64,000 nt of DNA from JANRLT01 sp041736895 (GCA_041736895.1 JBGSSS010000005.1:4083-68082); one strand, 5' to 3'. Shown: positions 1-9,236, counted from the stretch's first letter. The notes: generated from the sequence alone by a model not told the origin. Made by a program: numbers and translations.

Positions 1-249
1 GATCTCCCAAGGAAGCAATATCACCGGTCCTAATTTTAGCAACTTTTTGCAGCAGGTTTTATGCGAATTCGATGTGATAGGCTGTTCTTGGTGCATTGGA
101 TTTTCGAAGGCATGGCTCCGATGTCCAAAGTTCGGAAATGTAGCGGCGACGGCGCGAAAGCATCGGATAATCCACAATTTTGTCGGGATTCGTTATAGTG
201 CAGAGACCACGCCGGGTAGCGAACACGCGCCAAACCAGGGGCCACCGCA
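1..249. other. no gene seen at left edge
   Basis: No open frame here has recognisable protein character. The stretch is moderately AT-rich and probably holds the promoter and leader of the gene starting at 250. Confidence 0.4.
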
Positions 250-756
250 ATGCGATTTCATCTTTCAACACTCTTGCTCGCGATGGTGATCGTCGCTCTC
301 GGACTCGGGTGGTACTTGGACCACAACGATCCGCGGCGAACGGAAATTGTGGGGACGTGGCATTTTCCATATAAGAGTCTGCCTTACGGGCAGATGGGCT
401 ACTACACCATGTTGACGATTTATGAAGACGGCACATTCACAAAAGAAGAGATATTCCGCTCTCACAGTGACACCTATGAAGGAACCTACCATGTGGAGAA
501 AGACGGCATCATCAACTTTCACGTTGTCAAGAAAACAATCAAAACTGATTTGGATGAACACTTTTCAGAAATCTATAAAAAGATGAATCAGGATCCGCCG
601 CCGAAGCGGCTGCCAATAACACTTGATGTGAATTACGAATTACGCTGCGCCGTGGATAAAGCGGGTTTCTTACTTTTAGAAAATCTGTCCTTTCATTTCG
701 ATGAGGATAGTGAATGTAAGATCCGCTGGAATGGGTCTTTAGAAAGATCGAAATAA
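250..756 (+). CDS. hypothetical membrane-anchored protein
   Basis: 168 residues, not assigned to a named family. It opens with MRFHLSTLLLAMVIVALGLG, a type of N-terminal hydrophobic segment common in planctomycete proteins, which should act as a signal anchor (about residues 5-21). The rest is soluble and polar, with a beta-rich look and motifs such as GTWHF and EGTYHVEKDGII that recall small 'cost of deviation' type extracytoplasmic domains, but this is only an impression. The base composition is clearly AT-richer than the DUF1552 gene nearby. It stands alone, followed within 30 bases by a strong hairpin. Confidence 0.65.
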   Translation: MRFHLSTLLLAMVIVALGLGWYLDHNDPRRTEIVGTWHFPYKSLPYGQMGYYTMLTIYEDGTFTKEEIFRSHSDTYEGTYHVEKDGIINFHVVKKTIKTDLDEHFSEIYKKMNQDPPPKRLPITLDVNYELRCAVDKAGFLLLENLSFHFDEDSECKIRWNGSLERSK

Positions 757-781
757 GAAATAGTCACCCGCGTACAATAAA

Positions 782-806
782 AAACCGCCGAGATTATCGG
801 CGGTTT
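782..806 (+). terminator. hairpin terminator after the gene at 250-756
   Basis: A 10-bp perfect stem (AAACCGCCGA / TCGGCGGTTT) with a 5-base loop (GATTA) lies 26 bases after the stop. The right arm ends in TTT, but the following tract is not a clean T run, so termination is likely rather than certain. Confidence 0.6.
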
Positions 807-817
807 GGTGGTTAGTT

Positions 818-922
818 TCTTCTCGCCCTCGCTAACGCTACGCGCTACAAAAATTCGCGTTGCTTGACTCCCTTGCTTACGCTGCGGGCTGCTAAATTGC
901 GTGTGGGCTAAAGCCCACACTA
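818..922. repeat. degenerate intergenic word repeats
   Basis: Contains CCCTTGCTTACGCTGCGGGC, which recurs almost exactly near 48430-48450 and in altered form near 27170 and 42615, plus a palindromic GTGTGGGCTAAAGCCCACAC at 901-920. This is the same kind of interspersed, non-coding filler found throughout the window. Confidence 0.55.
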
Positions 923-985
923 CTAACCCGTCAACTGATCCAACGGCCCCGCGGCACGGTGATCCGAGTTGCCGAATTTGAATAG
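923..985 (-). pseudogene. relic of a DUF1552 gene 3' end
   Basis: Read on the minus strand it encodes LFK then FGNSDHRAAGPLDQLTG and a TAG stop. The last residues of the intact DUF1552 protein ending at 1539 are LEK then FGNPDHCSAGPLDQLTG and stop. Only this terminal piece (about 21 codons) is recognisable; sequence further upstream on that strand does not continue the match. The relic sits just beyond the toxin gene, so the toxin-antitoxin module is bracketed by two direct copies of the same gene end. Confidence 0.8.
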
Positions 986-996
986 GTGTTATGGAC

Positions 997-1326
997 TTAA
1001 AATTGCGGTTTAACAAACTTCGCCCAAGTTTGCTTGATGACTTCTCCATCGCTCGTTGATAATCGGCCAATCCTTGCCACTAACAATGATGACATCTCCA
1101 GACAATCAAGTCTCGCAAGCCGCACGGTCGACGGTTTTCGCAATCCAGCCGCTGCCCAATCGTTTAGCGGCACATCAAAATTTGTACGCGGAGTTGCTGT
1201 CGTGATCACCGCTACGATGGCATCATTTCCATCGAGCCACAAGATAAGCACGGGACGAACTTTGGAAGCCTGCCCCGCGGTAAAGGGAACATCCGCTACC
1301 CAAATCTCACCGGGCAAGATAGTCAT
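997..1326 (-). CDS. PemK/MazF-family toxin
   Basis: 109 residues from the chosen ATG. The opening MTILPGEIWVADVPF followed by KVRPVLIL is the usual start of PemK/MazF endoribonucleases, which cut mRNA when freed from their antitoxin. An in-frame ATG 11 codons upstream would add an arginine-rich tail foreign to the family; the chosen start has a GAGGGG ribosome site seven bases upstream. It overlaps the antitoxin gene by 20 bases, the normal coupling in such modules. It is the second gene of a two-gene module inserted right after the DUF1552 stop codon. Confidence 0.85.
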   Translation of the reverse strand: MTILPGEIWVADVPFTAGQASKVRPVLILWLDGNDAIVAVITTATPRTNFDVPLNDWAAAGLRKPSTVRLARLDCLEMSSLLVARIGRLSTSDGEVIKQTWAKFVKPQF

Positions 1327-1534
1327 CGTATAGCCCCTCATCCTCCGGCGAATAACCATTCAAAAAAGCAGAATGGTCGCGAATCGGAATTTCTGCGGGA
1401 TTGGTTTCAGCGGGCCGAATGGAAACTTGCCAATGGCCGGGTCCAAGAATTTTTCCAGCTTGCTCTGGCAAACGCAACAGCTCGCCGGGCTTCAAGAAAA
1501 TATCGTAAGTCATTTCAAGTGGATTTGGTTCCAT
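1307..1534 (-). CDS. putative antitoxin partner of PemK-like toxin
   Basis: 75 residues, acidic at the C-terminus (GYSPEDEGLYDDYLAR), as expected for a toxin-neutralising tail. I do not recognise a named antitoxin family, so the function rests on size, position and the 20-base overlap with the downstream toxin gene. The ATG lies only four bases after the DUF1552 stop, and the AGGG inside that gene's last codons is well placed as its ribosome site, so it may be translated from read-through DUF1552 mRNA. A second in-frame ATG at 1513 is possible. Confidence 0.7.
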   Translation of the reverse strand: MEPNPLEMTYDIFLKPGELLRLPEQAGKILGPGHWQVSIRPAETNPAEIPIRDHSAFLNGYSPEDEGLYDDYLAR

Positions 1535-1538
1535 CGTG

Positions 1539-2885
1539 TTACCCTGTCAATTGATCCAGCGGACCCGCGCTGCAGTGATCCGGGTTGCCGAATTTTTCGA
1601 GGCGGTGCCCGAAGCCGTGGGCGAGGGACATGAGTAGGCGGTTGTGCGGCGTTTTCTTGTACTTGAGCGAGCGGCCCATTTCGAGGTCGTAGCCTTGCCC
1701 GCGCATGCTGCCGACCATCACGAACGGGATGTCGTTGAGCGTGTGCGAGTTGCCTTCGCCGAGTTCGTTGGTCCAGATGATCAGCGTGTTGTCGAACAGC
1801 GACCCTTCGCCGTTTGGTTCCTTGGTTTCGGCCAGGCGCTTGCAGAGGTGGGCCAGTTCTTCGCAGTACCAGCGGTTGATCTTGGTCAGCTTGGCTTGGA
1901 CTTCGTCCTTGCTGTTCGGTTCGTGCGAGAGTTCGTGGTGGCCTTCGTCGACGCCGAGCCATTTGTGCCGCGCGCCGCCGACCGAGTTCGTGTACTGCAG
2001 CGTGCCGACGCGGGCGAAATCGTTCGCGAAACTATTCACGATCAGCTCGATATTCAGCCGGCTGATCTTGGGCATGTTGTCGTTTTCTTCTTTGATGCCT
2101 TGTTCCAGGTTCGGCATCGCGTGCGCGTTGGTCAGGTCGCCCGCCGATTGCAGTTCGACCTCGAGCTCGCGCACGAAGCTGGCATGCTCGACCAGGAGCT
2201 GCTGATCTTCTTTGCTGACTTGCTTGTGGATGGCGCGGAGATCGTCGCGGACGTCGTCGAGGATGCTCTTCAACTGCTCTTGGTCCTTTTGGCGGCCATA
2301 AAGCTTGTTGAACATCTGGTACGGGTTGTCGATCGGCGCGAGCGGCTTGTTCGCGCCGGTGTAAACCATGCGTGTCCAAGTATCGGCCCGATCCGGGACC
2401 ATGACGCCGAATTCAAGCGAGCCGAAACGGGTGCGCGTCGTCGGGTCCTTTTGCAGGAAGTTCTTGATCTCTTGATCGATCGAGATGCCGCTCGCCCAGC
2501 CGGCGGGCGTGTGCGAGCCGCCTTGGATATTGCCGGGGAACAATTCGGTGCCGGTCAGCAAACAGCCGATCCCGCGCATGTGGTTGTCGCCGTCGCCTTT
2601 GATCAGATCGCCGACGCCATTGAGGATGAGCGTCTGCGCCTTGAACGGCTCCAGCGGCGTCATGATTTCTTTGAACTTGAAATCGCGGCCTTCTTCGTCG
2701 GGCCAGAAGTTTTTCTTGACGATGCCGTTGGGGCTGAACATGACGATCAGCCGTTGCTTGCGTTTGCCGTTGGCCGTCTTGCCCGCGGCGCGCGCGAGGC
2801 TCGACAAGTTGGTCACGAACGGCAACGCCGCCGCACTGATGCCCAGTTTGCGCAGAAACGAACGACGATCGGCAGGAAAGGACAT
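1539..2885 (-). CDS. DUF1552 domain-containing exported protein
   Basis: 448 residues. The N-terminus (ADRRSFLRKLG then a hydrophobic stretch to about residue 33) is a twin-arginine signal, so the folded protein is exported. The body matches the planctomycete DUF1552 family by eye (MFSPNGIVKKNFWP, GDGDNHMRGIGCLLTGTEL, DEGHHELSHE). The biochemical role is unknown; the family is almost always encoded with a DUF1592/DUF1588 cytochrome-like protein, as here with the gene 176 bases upstream on the same strand. DUF1552 and DUF1501 proteins have similar layouts and are thought of as alkaline phosphatase-superfamily relatives, which I cannot verify here. Confidence 0.93.
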   Translation of the reverse strand: MSFPADRRSFLRKLGISAAALPFVTNLSSLARAAGKTANGKRKQRLIVMFSPNGIVKKNFWPDEEGRDFKFKEIMTPLEPFKAQTLILNGVGDLIKGDGDNHMRGIGCLLTGTELFPGNIQGGSHTPAGWASGISIDQEIKNFLQKDPTTRTRFGSLEFGVMVPDRADTWTRMVYTGANKPLAPIDNPYQMFNKLYGRQKDQEQLKSILDDVRDDLRAIHKQVSKEDQQLLVEHASFVRELEVELQSAGDLTNAHAMPNLEQGIKEENDNMPKISRLNIELIVNSFANDFARVGTLQYTNSVGGARHKWLGVDEGHHELSHEPNSKDEVQAKLTKINRWYCEELAHLCKRLAETKEPNGEGSLFDNTLIIWTNELGEGNSHTLNDIPFVMVGSMRGQGYDLEMGRSLKYKKTPHNRLLMSLAHGFGHRLEKFGNPDHCSAGPLDQLTG

Positions 2886-2933
2886 GCGGAACCTATCGAG
2901 GCGGGAAGTCTATCGGGAAGGCAAATGCGGTTA

Positions 2934-3043
2934 GTACACTGATTTTTATGATGTGACTGATGAACACTGATCAGCAAATGCAAGAAATTCTTGTTCTCTT
3001 TGCTGATCAGTGAAAATCATAAAAATCTTAAAAATCAGTGTAC
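2934..3043. repeat. 110-bp imperfect inverted repeat
   Basis: The outer arms are GTACACTGATTTTTATGAT and its imperfect complement ending AAAATCAGTGTAC, with an inner pair CTGATCAGCAAATG / TTTGCTGATCAG. It fills most of the gap between the DUF1592 stop and the DUF1552 start, which are on the same strand, so in RNA it would fold into a long hairpin between the two cistrons and could attenuate or stabilise the message. Confidence 0.75.
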
Positions 3044-3061
3044 CATTCCGGAATCTACATC

Positions 3062-5383
3062 TTACTCTCCAGCTAATGACAGGGGCAACGCTGCGGTAAC
3101 GACGATTTCCCGGGCCAGACGCTGAAAATTGTAGCCGTTTTTCACGTAATCTTGCTGCAGCTTCTCCAATTGATTCGACCCGTAAGCTCGAATCGGCTGC
3201 TTGATCTCGTATTGAAACAACTGCTGCGTCAGGGCGGTCGATACTTCGGGGCTTTCGGCCAGGAATTTGCCCAATTCTCGAGCGCCGCGGAATTTCACCG
3301 TCTTGTCGTCGCGGCTGACATAGCTCCCCTCGGCATCGACGGGCCGCGCCTTTTCCTCCGCGCGATACTTGCCAATGGCGTCAAAGTTTTCCAGCGAAAA
3401 GCCCAATGGGTTGATCATGTTGTGACACAACTGGCACGCTTCGGCCTTGGTTTGCAAGGTCACGCGCTCGCGGGTATTCAGGCTCGGATGCAGGTCCGGC
3501 GCGATCGGCGTAAACGCTTCTTGCGGCGGCTTGATCACGCGGCCGAGCATGCTTCGCGCCAAAAACACGCCGCGATGGATCGGTGAGCTCGTCCCGTTGT
3601 AGGCGAAGACGCTGAGCATGTAAGGATGCGTCAAGATGCCGGCGCGCTTGTCGGCGTCGAGCTTCACTTTTTTGAACGGCGAATCCGCCGGCAGGTCCGC
3701 GCCGTAAAGTTTCGCGAGCCGCCCGTTCAGGTACAGTTCCTCGTCCAACAGAAACTTGCGAAAGTCCGGTTCCTTGCTCGTCAGAAAATCTTGCAGCGAC
3801 AATTCCAACGACGTGCGCAGGTCGTTAATAATTTCCTTGTTGAACTCGGGAAAAAGTTTCTCGTCCTTCGCCATGTCGATCGGCTGATCGATGCGCAGCC
3901 ATTGCAGCATAAAGCCTCGCAGCTTGTCGCGAGCGCGCAGGTCCGTTTGCATGCGCGTCGCTTCGGCGACGAGCTGGTCGCGTGTTTCAAGTTTTTTGTC
4001 CGCGGCCGCTTTGAGCAGCTTCGCGTCCGGCATCGAATCCCACAGCCCAAACGACAGCCGCGACGCGACGTCATATTGGTCCGGCGTTGCAGAGTTTTCC
4101 GAAGGCAAGCCGACTTCGCGATACAGGAAGCGCGGAGACTTGAGCGCAAGGATCACGATCCGCTTCACCGCGGTCGTGCGGTCGGGCGAGTCCTTGAAAT
4201 GCCTATCGACGAAATACGTCTTTTGCTCCGGCGTCAGCGGGCGGCGGAAGGCGCGTTCGACGAACTTGTAGCAGAAGTCTTTGACCCGCGATTCTTCCTT
4301 GCTGTCGATCGCCACATCGCCGCTCAGGGTTCTGAAACGATCCACGACGTAGTTCGCGACTTCGAGCGCGCCATCGGTTGTCGCATTGTCCCACGCCTTG
4401 GAAATCGTGTTCGCCCGTTCGTAGCCGATGCTCCGATCGTCCGGCGGGAACGGCGCATTGACGACATACAACTCAGGGTTCTTCGACGTGGTCAGGTAGT
4501 ACGCCGGGATGATTTCTTGCGTGCGCTTCGGCATCACCCAGAGGAGCTTGATCGACGACTTGCCGAGTTTGTTGACGTCCTTGTTCAGGTTCGGATCGCC
4601 AACGCCCCCTTTGCCCTTGATGTATTCGAGCCGGATCGGATAGACGCGGCCGCCGAGCAACGTGATCGACGCGCGGTACTCGGTGTCGTTGCCCGACTTG
4701 ACGCCTTGATCAATCAGCGGCGGCGGGCCGTTGAAGAACGATTGATTGACCCAGAGCCGGACGGAGTGTTCGGTCTGGACGACGAATTCGTACTCGCCCG
4801 TCTCGGGGGCGAAGACGGAACCTTCCCAACTGATCCCAAACTCTGGGCCTTCGATTTTTTCGTCGGGAGTCTTATTCTCAAAAGTAAAATCGACCGTCGC
4901 ATCGACCCGCTCGATGACGCGATTCCGTCTGTCAATCCGGCGGCCTTTGTAGTAGTCGCCCTTGAGTCCAAGCTCCTGAAACCCGCTGCCTGGCTGGCGG
5001 AAGCTGGCGAGCAAATCCGTCACCGTGTTCTGGTACTGCTTCACCGTGAGCCGCGAGAGATCGATCCGCGCGGGCTTGTTCCGCGCTTGCGCGACGGGCG
5101 AGTAGAACGCTTCGTGAATGTACTTCGCCACGAGCGCCGAATCGGCGGCGTTGAGCTTCTCCGGCTCGCCCTCGGGCATCTGCCGGTCGATGTAGTGGCT
5201 GAGTTGCCCGAGCGAGCGATCGCCGATCAACGGTTCGGGGTAGTCTTTGCTCCCCTGCCCTTTGTCGCCATGACAGCTCGCGCACATTTCGCGATAGATG
5301 GCCGCGCCATCGCGTTCCGCGGCGCGCAGGAGCGACGGGATGAGGAGCAAGAGCGAGAGCAGCAGGCGACACAGCAATGTCAT
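3062..5383 (-). CDS. DUF1592/DUF1588 cytochrome-like exported protein
   Basis: 773 residues from the chosen ATG, giving a normal signal peptide (MTLLCRLLLSLLLLIP). An upstream in-frame start at 5452 would bury that signal. Order of parts: a haem-binding CASCH (Cys34, Cys37, His38), a DUF1587-like stretch, a PA14-like beta segment (ETGEYEFVVQTEHSVRLWVN), then DUF1595, DUF1592, DUF1588 with a CQLCHN site, and DUF1585 at the end. This is the standard planctomycete large secreted protein of unknown substrate; the haem motif suggests periplasmic redox work and PA14 suggests carbohydrate binding. It heads a two-gene unit with DUF1552 and diverges from the DUF1549/DUF1553 gene at 5660. Confidence 0.93.
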   Translation of the reverse strand: MTLLCRLLLSLLLLIPSLLRAAERDGAAIYREMCASCHGDKGQGSKDYPEPLIGDRSLGQLSHYIDRQMPEGEPEKLNAADSALVAKYIHEAFYSPVAQARNKPARIDLSRLTVKQYQNTVTDLLASFRQPGSGFQELGLKGDYYKGRRIDRRNRVIERVDATVDFTFENKTPDEKIEGPEFGISWEGSVFAPETGEYEFVVQTEHSVRLWVNQSFFNGPPPLIDQGVKSGNDTEYRASITLLGGRVYPIRLEYIKGKGGVGDPNLNKDVNKLGKSSIKLLWVMPKRTQEIIPAYYLTTSKNPELYVVNAPFPPDDRSIGYERANTISKAWDNATTDGALEVANYVVDRFRTLSGDVAIDSKEESRVKDFCYKFVERAFRRPLTPEQKTYFVDRHFKDSPDRTTAVKRIVILALKSPRFLYREVGLPSENSATPDQYDVASRLSFGLWDSMPDAKLLKAAADKKLETRDQLVAEATRMQTDLRARDKLRGFMLQWLRIDQPIDMAKDEKLFPEFNKEIINDLRTSLELSLQDFLTSKEPDFRKFLLDEELYLNGRLAKLYGADLPADSPFKKVKLDADKRAGILTHPYMLSVFAYNGTSSPIHRGVFLARSMLGRVIKPPQEAFTPIAPDLHPSLNTRERVTLQTKAEACQLCHNMINPLGFSLENFDAIGKYRAEEKARPVDAEGSYVSRDDKTVKFRGARELGKFLAESPEVSTALTQQLFQYEIKQPIRAYGSNQLEKLQQDYVKNGYNFQRLAREIVVTAALPLSLAGE

Positions 5384-5659
5384 GCAGAAGACCTTTAGCT
5401 CCCGGTCAATGAGCGGGGGAAACGGCGGAAGGAAAGGAATCAGGCGGGACATTTATTATAGCCGCAGTCGGCCAGTAATCACAAGATTTTTCTGTAGCCT
5501 GCTGAATGGGCGGATGAATGCATCGTTCAACGTTGAAACCGTCCTTGTTGAATTGCGTTGATTTGCCACATCGATTCTTCTTACATAAACTAATAATCGG
5601 CCCACCAAATTTCCTGCCTCTGTGACGTTTCTTTTTGTTCTTCAAGACAAGTGTCAATA
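5384..5659. promoter_or_regulatory. shared divergent promoter region
   Basis: 276 bases between two divergently read cytochrome-like genes. It contains a small palindrome TTCAACGTTGAA (about 5527-5538) and AT-rich stretches but no promoter boxes I can call firmly. The layout implies co-regulation of the two exported gene pairs. Confidence 0.35.
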
Positions 5660-7567
5660 ATGCGGTCAACGGTATTACTGTTTCTCTTGAGCATCGTCGC
5701 AGCGTCCCTTGCTTCGCCAGCGAGGGCCGCCGAGGTCGACTTCGTCCACGATGTCGCGCCGATCTTGAAGAAGCGCTGCATCGAGTGCCACTTGGGCAAA
5801 GAGCCGAAGGGCGAAGTTTCGTTCGAATCGCGGCGGCTGCTGCTCGATGCCAAATTGGTCGTGCCCGGCAAGAGCGGCGAGAGCGAATTCGTCAAACGGC
5901 TGCTCAGCAAAGATCCCGACGAACGCATGCCGCCCCAGGGCGAGCCGCTCGACGAAAAGCAGATCGCGACGATCAAAGCTTGGATCGACGCGGGCGTGAA
6001 GTGGGACGACAATTACTCGTTCAAACCGAAGACGTACAAATCGCCGCTCAAGCTGCAACCCGTCACGCTGCCGCCGGCGCGCGAAGGACGCGATCACCCG
6101 ATCGACCGCTTGGTCGATGCGTACTTGGCGAAGAATGAATTGCCGTTTCCCGCGCCGTTGCCCGATGCGTTGTTCGCGCGGCGGGTGTCACTGGACCTCG
6201 TCGGGTTGCTGCCTGATGTCGAAGCGGCCGCGGCTCTCGGCGTGAGTTCCGCGGCCGACAAACGAGCGCAATTCGCCGCAGCGTTGTTGGGTGACAAACG
6301 AGCCTACGCCGATCATTGGCTTTCGTTTTGGAACGACTTGCTCCGCAATGAATATCGCGGCACGGGCTACATCGACGGCGGGCGCAAGCAAATTTCCGTT
6401 TGGCTCTATCAATCGCTCGTCGAGAACAAGCCCTACAACCAGTTCGTCCATGAACTGATCTCGCCGACGAAGGATTCCGAAGGTTTCATCAACGGCATTC
6501 AATGGCGCGGCAGCGTCAATGCGAGCCAAACGCGCGAGGTGCAGTTCTCGCAAAATATTTCGCAGGTCTTCTTCGGCATCAACATGAAGTGTGCGTCGTG
6601 CCACGACAGCTTTGTCGATGACTGGAAGCTGAGCGAGGCGTACGGCTTGGCCGCCATCGTCGCCGAAAAACCGCTGGAGTTGCACCGCTGCGACAAGCCG
6701 ACGGGCGTTATGGCCAAGGCGGCATTTCTTTGGCCGGAGCTTGGCAACATCGATCCCGAGGCGAAGAAGCCCGAGCGTTTGAAGCAACTGGCCGACCTTG
6801 TCACGCATCGCGACAACGGCCGCTTCGCGCGCACAATCGCGAATCGGATGTGGCAGCGGCTAATGGGGCGCGGACTGGTGCATCCGGTCGATGCACTCGA
6901 TTCAGCCCCGGTCGATCCGCAGTTGCTGGAGTACTTGGCGAGTTATCTGGTCGAACAAAATTACGACTTGAAAAAATTGCTGGAGCACATCGTCACCTCG
7001 CGGATTTATCAGTCCCAGGTCATCGTGGCTCCGCAAACCTCGTCCGAGGAATACCGTTTCCGCGGACCGCTGACCAAGCGCATGACAGCCGAGCAGTTCA
7101 TGGATGCGGTGTGGCTGCTGACGGGTACCGGCCCCGAGAAGATCGTCGCGCCGATCAAGCCCGTCAGCTTTGACGAAGCAACGCCACCCGCGCGGCGCAC
7201 AATCCGCGCCGTTTTGGGTCATGCAGATTTGCTGCAGCGTTCGCTCGGACGACCGAACCGCGAGCAAGTCGTCACCGTCCGGCCCGATGAACTGACAACG
7301 CTCCAAGCGCTCGATCTTTCGAATGGCACGGTGTTGACCAACATGCTGCAGCAGGGGGCGGAAAAGCTGGTCAAAGCCGCCGGCAAAGACGGCATCGAGA
7401 CGAACAAGCTCGTGCCGCAGATTTACGAGCAAGCCCTCGGACGAGCGCCGCAAGCAGAAGAGCTGAAGGCAGCGCTCGAGTTTCTTGGCCCCAAGCCAGA
7501 CGCGACCGCGATTGCCGATTGGCTCTGGACGATTGTGATGCTGCCGGAGTTTCAGTTGATACGTTAA
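5660..7567 (+). CDS. DUF1549/DUF1553 cytochrome-like exported protein
   Basis: 635 residues. The signal peptide ends near SPARA at residues 19-23; a GTG nine bases upstream (5651) is the alternative start. Parts in order: planctomycete cytochrome C domain with CIECH (Cys40, Cys43, His44), DUF1549 with a second haem-like site KCASCH about halfway, then DUF1553 to the C-terminus (DNGRFARTIANRMWQRLMGRG is typical, followed by EQFMDAVWLLTG). The family is secreted and abundant in planctomycetes, with no proven reaction. It is followed by a DUF1501 gene on the same strand, the standard partner. Confidence 0.93.
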   Translation: MRSTVLLFLLSIVAASLASPARAAEVDFVHDVAPILKKRCIECHLGKEPKGEVSFESRRLLLDAKLVVPGKSGESEFVKRLLSKDPDERMPPQGEPLDEKQIATIKAWIDAGVKWDDNYSFKPKTYKSPLKLQPVTLPPAREGRDHPIDRLVDAYLAKNELPFPAPLPDALFARRVSLDLVGLLPDVEAAAALGVSSAADKRAQFAAALLGDKRAYADHWLSFWNDLLRNEYRGTGYIDGGRKQISVWLYQSLVENKPYNQFVHELISPTKDSEGFINGIQWRGSVNASQTREVQFSQNISQVFFGINMKCASCHDSFVDDWKLSEAYGLAAIVAEKPLELHRCDKPTGVMAKAAFLWPELGNIDPEAKKPERLKQLADLVTHRDNGRFARTIANRMWQRLMGRGLVHPVDALDSAPVDPQLLEYLASYLVEQNYDLKKLLEHIVTSRIYQSQVIVAPQTSSEEYRFRGPLTKRMTAEQFMDAVWLLTGTGPEKIVAPIKPVSFDEATPPARRTIRAVLGHADLLQRSLGRPNREQVVTVRPDELTTLQALDLSNGTVLTNMLQQGAEKLVKAAGKDGIETNKLVPQIYEQALGRAPQAEELKAALEFLGPKPDATAIADWLWTIVMLPEFQLIR

Positions 7568-7586
7568 TGGAACGTCGGTGCGCTCT

Positions 7587-7628
7587 CCTACGGATGGGCA
7601 TACCATCCGCAGGCTTGGGTTGGCGCTG
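7587..7628. repeat. 42-bp dispersed repeat, copy 1
   Basis: CCTACGGATGGGCATACCAT onward; its reverse complement occurs at 32505-32546 with only two differences. Each copy contains a short palindrome (GGATGG / CCATCC). It sits between the DUF1549 and DUF1501 genes, inside what is probably one transcript. Confidence 0.85.
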
Positions 7629-7688
7629 AAGTAGGTTTTCTGATATTCGTAAACGAAAATTTCCATCGACATTTTTCGAGACAATAAT

Positions 7689-9122
7689 ATGCTCCCCACA
7701 ACGAATCTCACCCGCCGTGAATACCTCCGCACGATGAGCGCCGCCGGCTTGGCCGCGCTCGTGATGGACGAACCGCGCTTCGCGCGCGGGGCCGATCAGA
7801 TCGACAAACCGCCGGCCAAGGCCGATGCCTGCATCTTGCTCTGGATGGCCGGCGGCATGGCTTCGCCCGAGACATTTGATCCGAAACGTTACACGCCGTA
7901 CGAAGTCGGCACGCCCAGCGACAAGATCCTCTGCACGTTCCCCACGATCGACACGGCCGTGGACAATATCAAGATCTCGGCGGGCCTGGAGCAGATTGCG
8001 AAAGTGATGGACCGCGCGACGTTGATTCGCTCACAGGTCGTCGCCGATCTCGGGTTCATTCTGCATTCGCGGCATCAGTATCATTGGCACACCGGTTACG
8101 TCCCGCCGCAAACTGTCGCGGCGCCGCATCTCGGCTCGTGGATCGCACGGGTGCTCGGCCCGCGCAATCCGGCGATCCCGGCCTTTATCAACATCGGGCA
8201 ACGGCTCGAAGGCGTCGGCGAATCCGAAGAGCTCAAGGCCTTTACCACGGGTGGGTTCCTCGGCAGTGAATTCGGACCGTTCAACCTGCCCTATCCCAAC
8301 GACGCCATCGCCGCGGTGCAGCCGCCCAAGGGGATGACGGCCGAACGCTTCGCCAAGCGCGAGAAACTGCTCCGCGAAACAATCAAGCGCGGCCCGCTCG
8401 GCGAGAAGACCAGCGATTACCATCAAGAGTCGATGATCCGCGCGATCGACAACGCGCATCGCTTGCTCAACAGCCCCGAACGCGCGGCGTTTGATCTGTC
8501 GAAAGAACCGAAGGAAAGCTACGACAAATACAACACCAGCCATTTCGGCCGTGGCTGTTTGCTCGCGCGGCGGCTGGTCGAAGCCGGCGCGCGATTTATC
8601 GAGGTCACGACCGAATATGTGCCGTTCGTCCATTGGGACACGCACGAGAATGGCCACGAAACCGTCGCGCGCTTGAAAAAGGAAATCGACGGGCCAATTG
8701 CGCAATTGATCCTCGATCTCGAAAAACGCGGGCTGCTCGATCGGACGCTCGTCGTCCTCGCCAGCGAGTTCAGCCGCGACATGATGGTCGAAGGGGTGCC
8801 CGGCAGCACGGCCAAGGATCAATCGCGCGCGAAATCCGACACGCTGCAAAAGCCGATCCACTACGGCTTGCATCGCCACTTCACCGGCTCCGGTTCGGTG
8901 CTAATGTTTGGCGGCGGCATGAAAAAGGGATTCCTTTACGGCGAAACGGCCGACGAGCGGCCGCTGATCACGACGAAGAACCCGGTCACGATCACCGACC
9001 TGCATGCCACGATCGTCACGGCGCTGGGCATCAGTCCCAAGACGGCCTTCGACGTCGAAAAACGTCCGTTCTATGTGACGTCCGACGGCCACGGCAAAGC
9101 GGTGGCCGAGTTGTTTGGGTAG
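7689..9122 (+). CDS. DUF1501 domain-containing exported protein
   Basis: 477 residues. The N-terminus TRREYLRTMSAAGLAALV is a twin-arginine export signal. The body shows the usual DUF1501 features: ILLWMAGGMASPETFDPK, HSRHQYHWHTGY, VHWDTHENG, VLASEFSRD, and near the end LITTKNPVTITDLHATIV. DUF1501 proteins have an alkaline phosphatase or sulfatase-like fold by common belief, but no substrate is known. It is the second gene after the DUF1549/DUF1553 gene, with a 121-base gap holding a dispersed repeat. A decayed second copy of its 3' end lies at 10440-10659. Confidence 0.94.
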   Translation: MLPTTNLTRREYLRTMSAAGLAALVMDEPRFARGADQIDKPPAKADACILLWMAGGMASPETFDPKRYTPYEVGTPSDKILCTFPTIDTAVDNIKISAGLEQIAKVMDRATLIRSQVVADLGFILHSRHQYHWHTGYVPPQTVAAPHLGSWIARVLGPRNPAIPAFINIGQRLEGVGESEELKAFTTGGFLGSEFGPFNLPYPNDAIAAVQPPKGMTAERFAKREKLLRETIKRGPLGEKTSDYHQESMIRAIDNAHRLLNSPERAAFDLSKEPKESYDKYNTSHFGRGCLLARRLVEAGARFIEVTTEYVPFVHWDTHENGHETVARLKKEIDGPIAQLILDLEKRGLLDRTLVVLASEFSRDMMVEGVPGSTAKDQSRAKSDTLQKPIHYGLHRHFTGSGSVLMFGGGMKKGFLYGETADERPLITTKNPVTITDLHATIVTALGISPKTAFDVEKRPFYVTSDGHGKAVAELFG

Positions 9123-9236
9123 AGCGCGAAGTCGGTGCATGCTCCCCGCTCAGCCGGATTCGTGACGAAGAGCGCTAGCCCAAGGGACCAGGGCGACACT
9201 GCAGGGGTTTGTCAGAGACGACGCCAGCAACAGAAA

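Noticed and set aside
1644..2942. 432-codon open frame on the plus strand opposite the DUF1552 gene
   Set aside because: Val/Ala/Phe-rich composition typical of the antisense of a GC-rich gene; the minus strand has a clear family and export signal.
3626..5398. 590-codon open frame on the plus strand opposite the DUF1592 gene
   Set aside because: Arg/Val/Leu-rich antisense artefact; no domain character.
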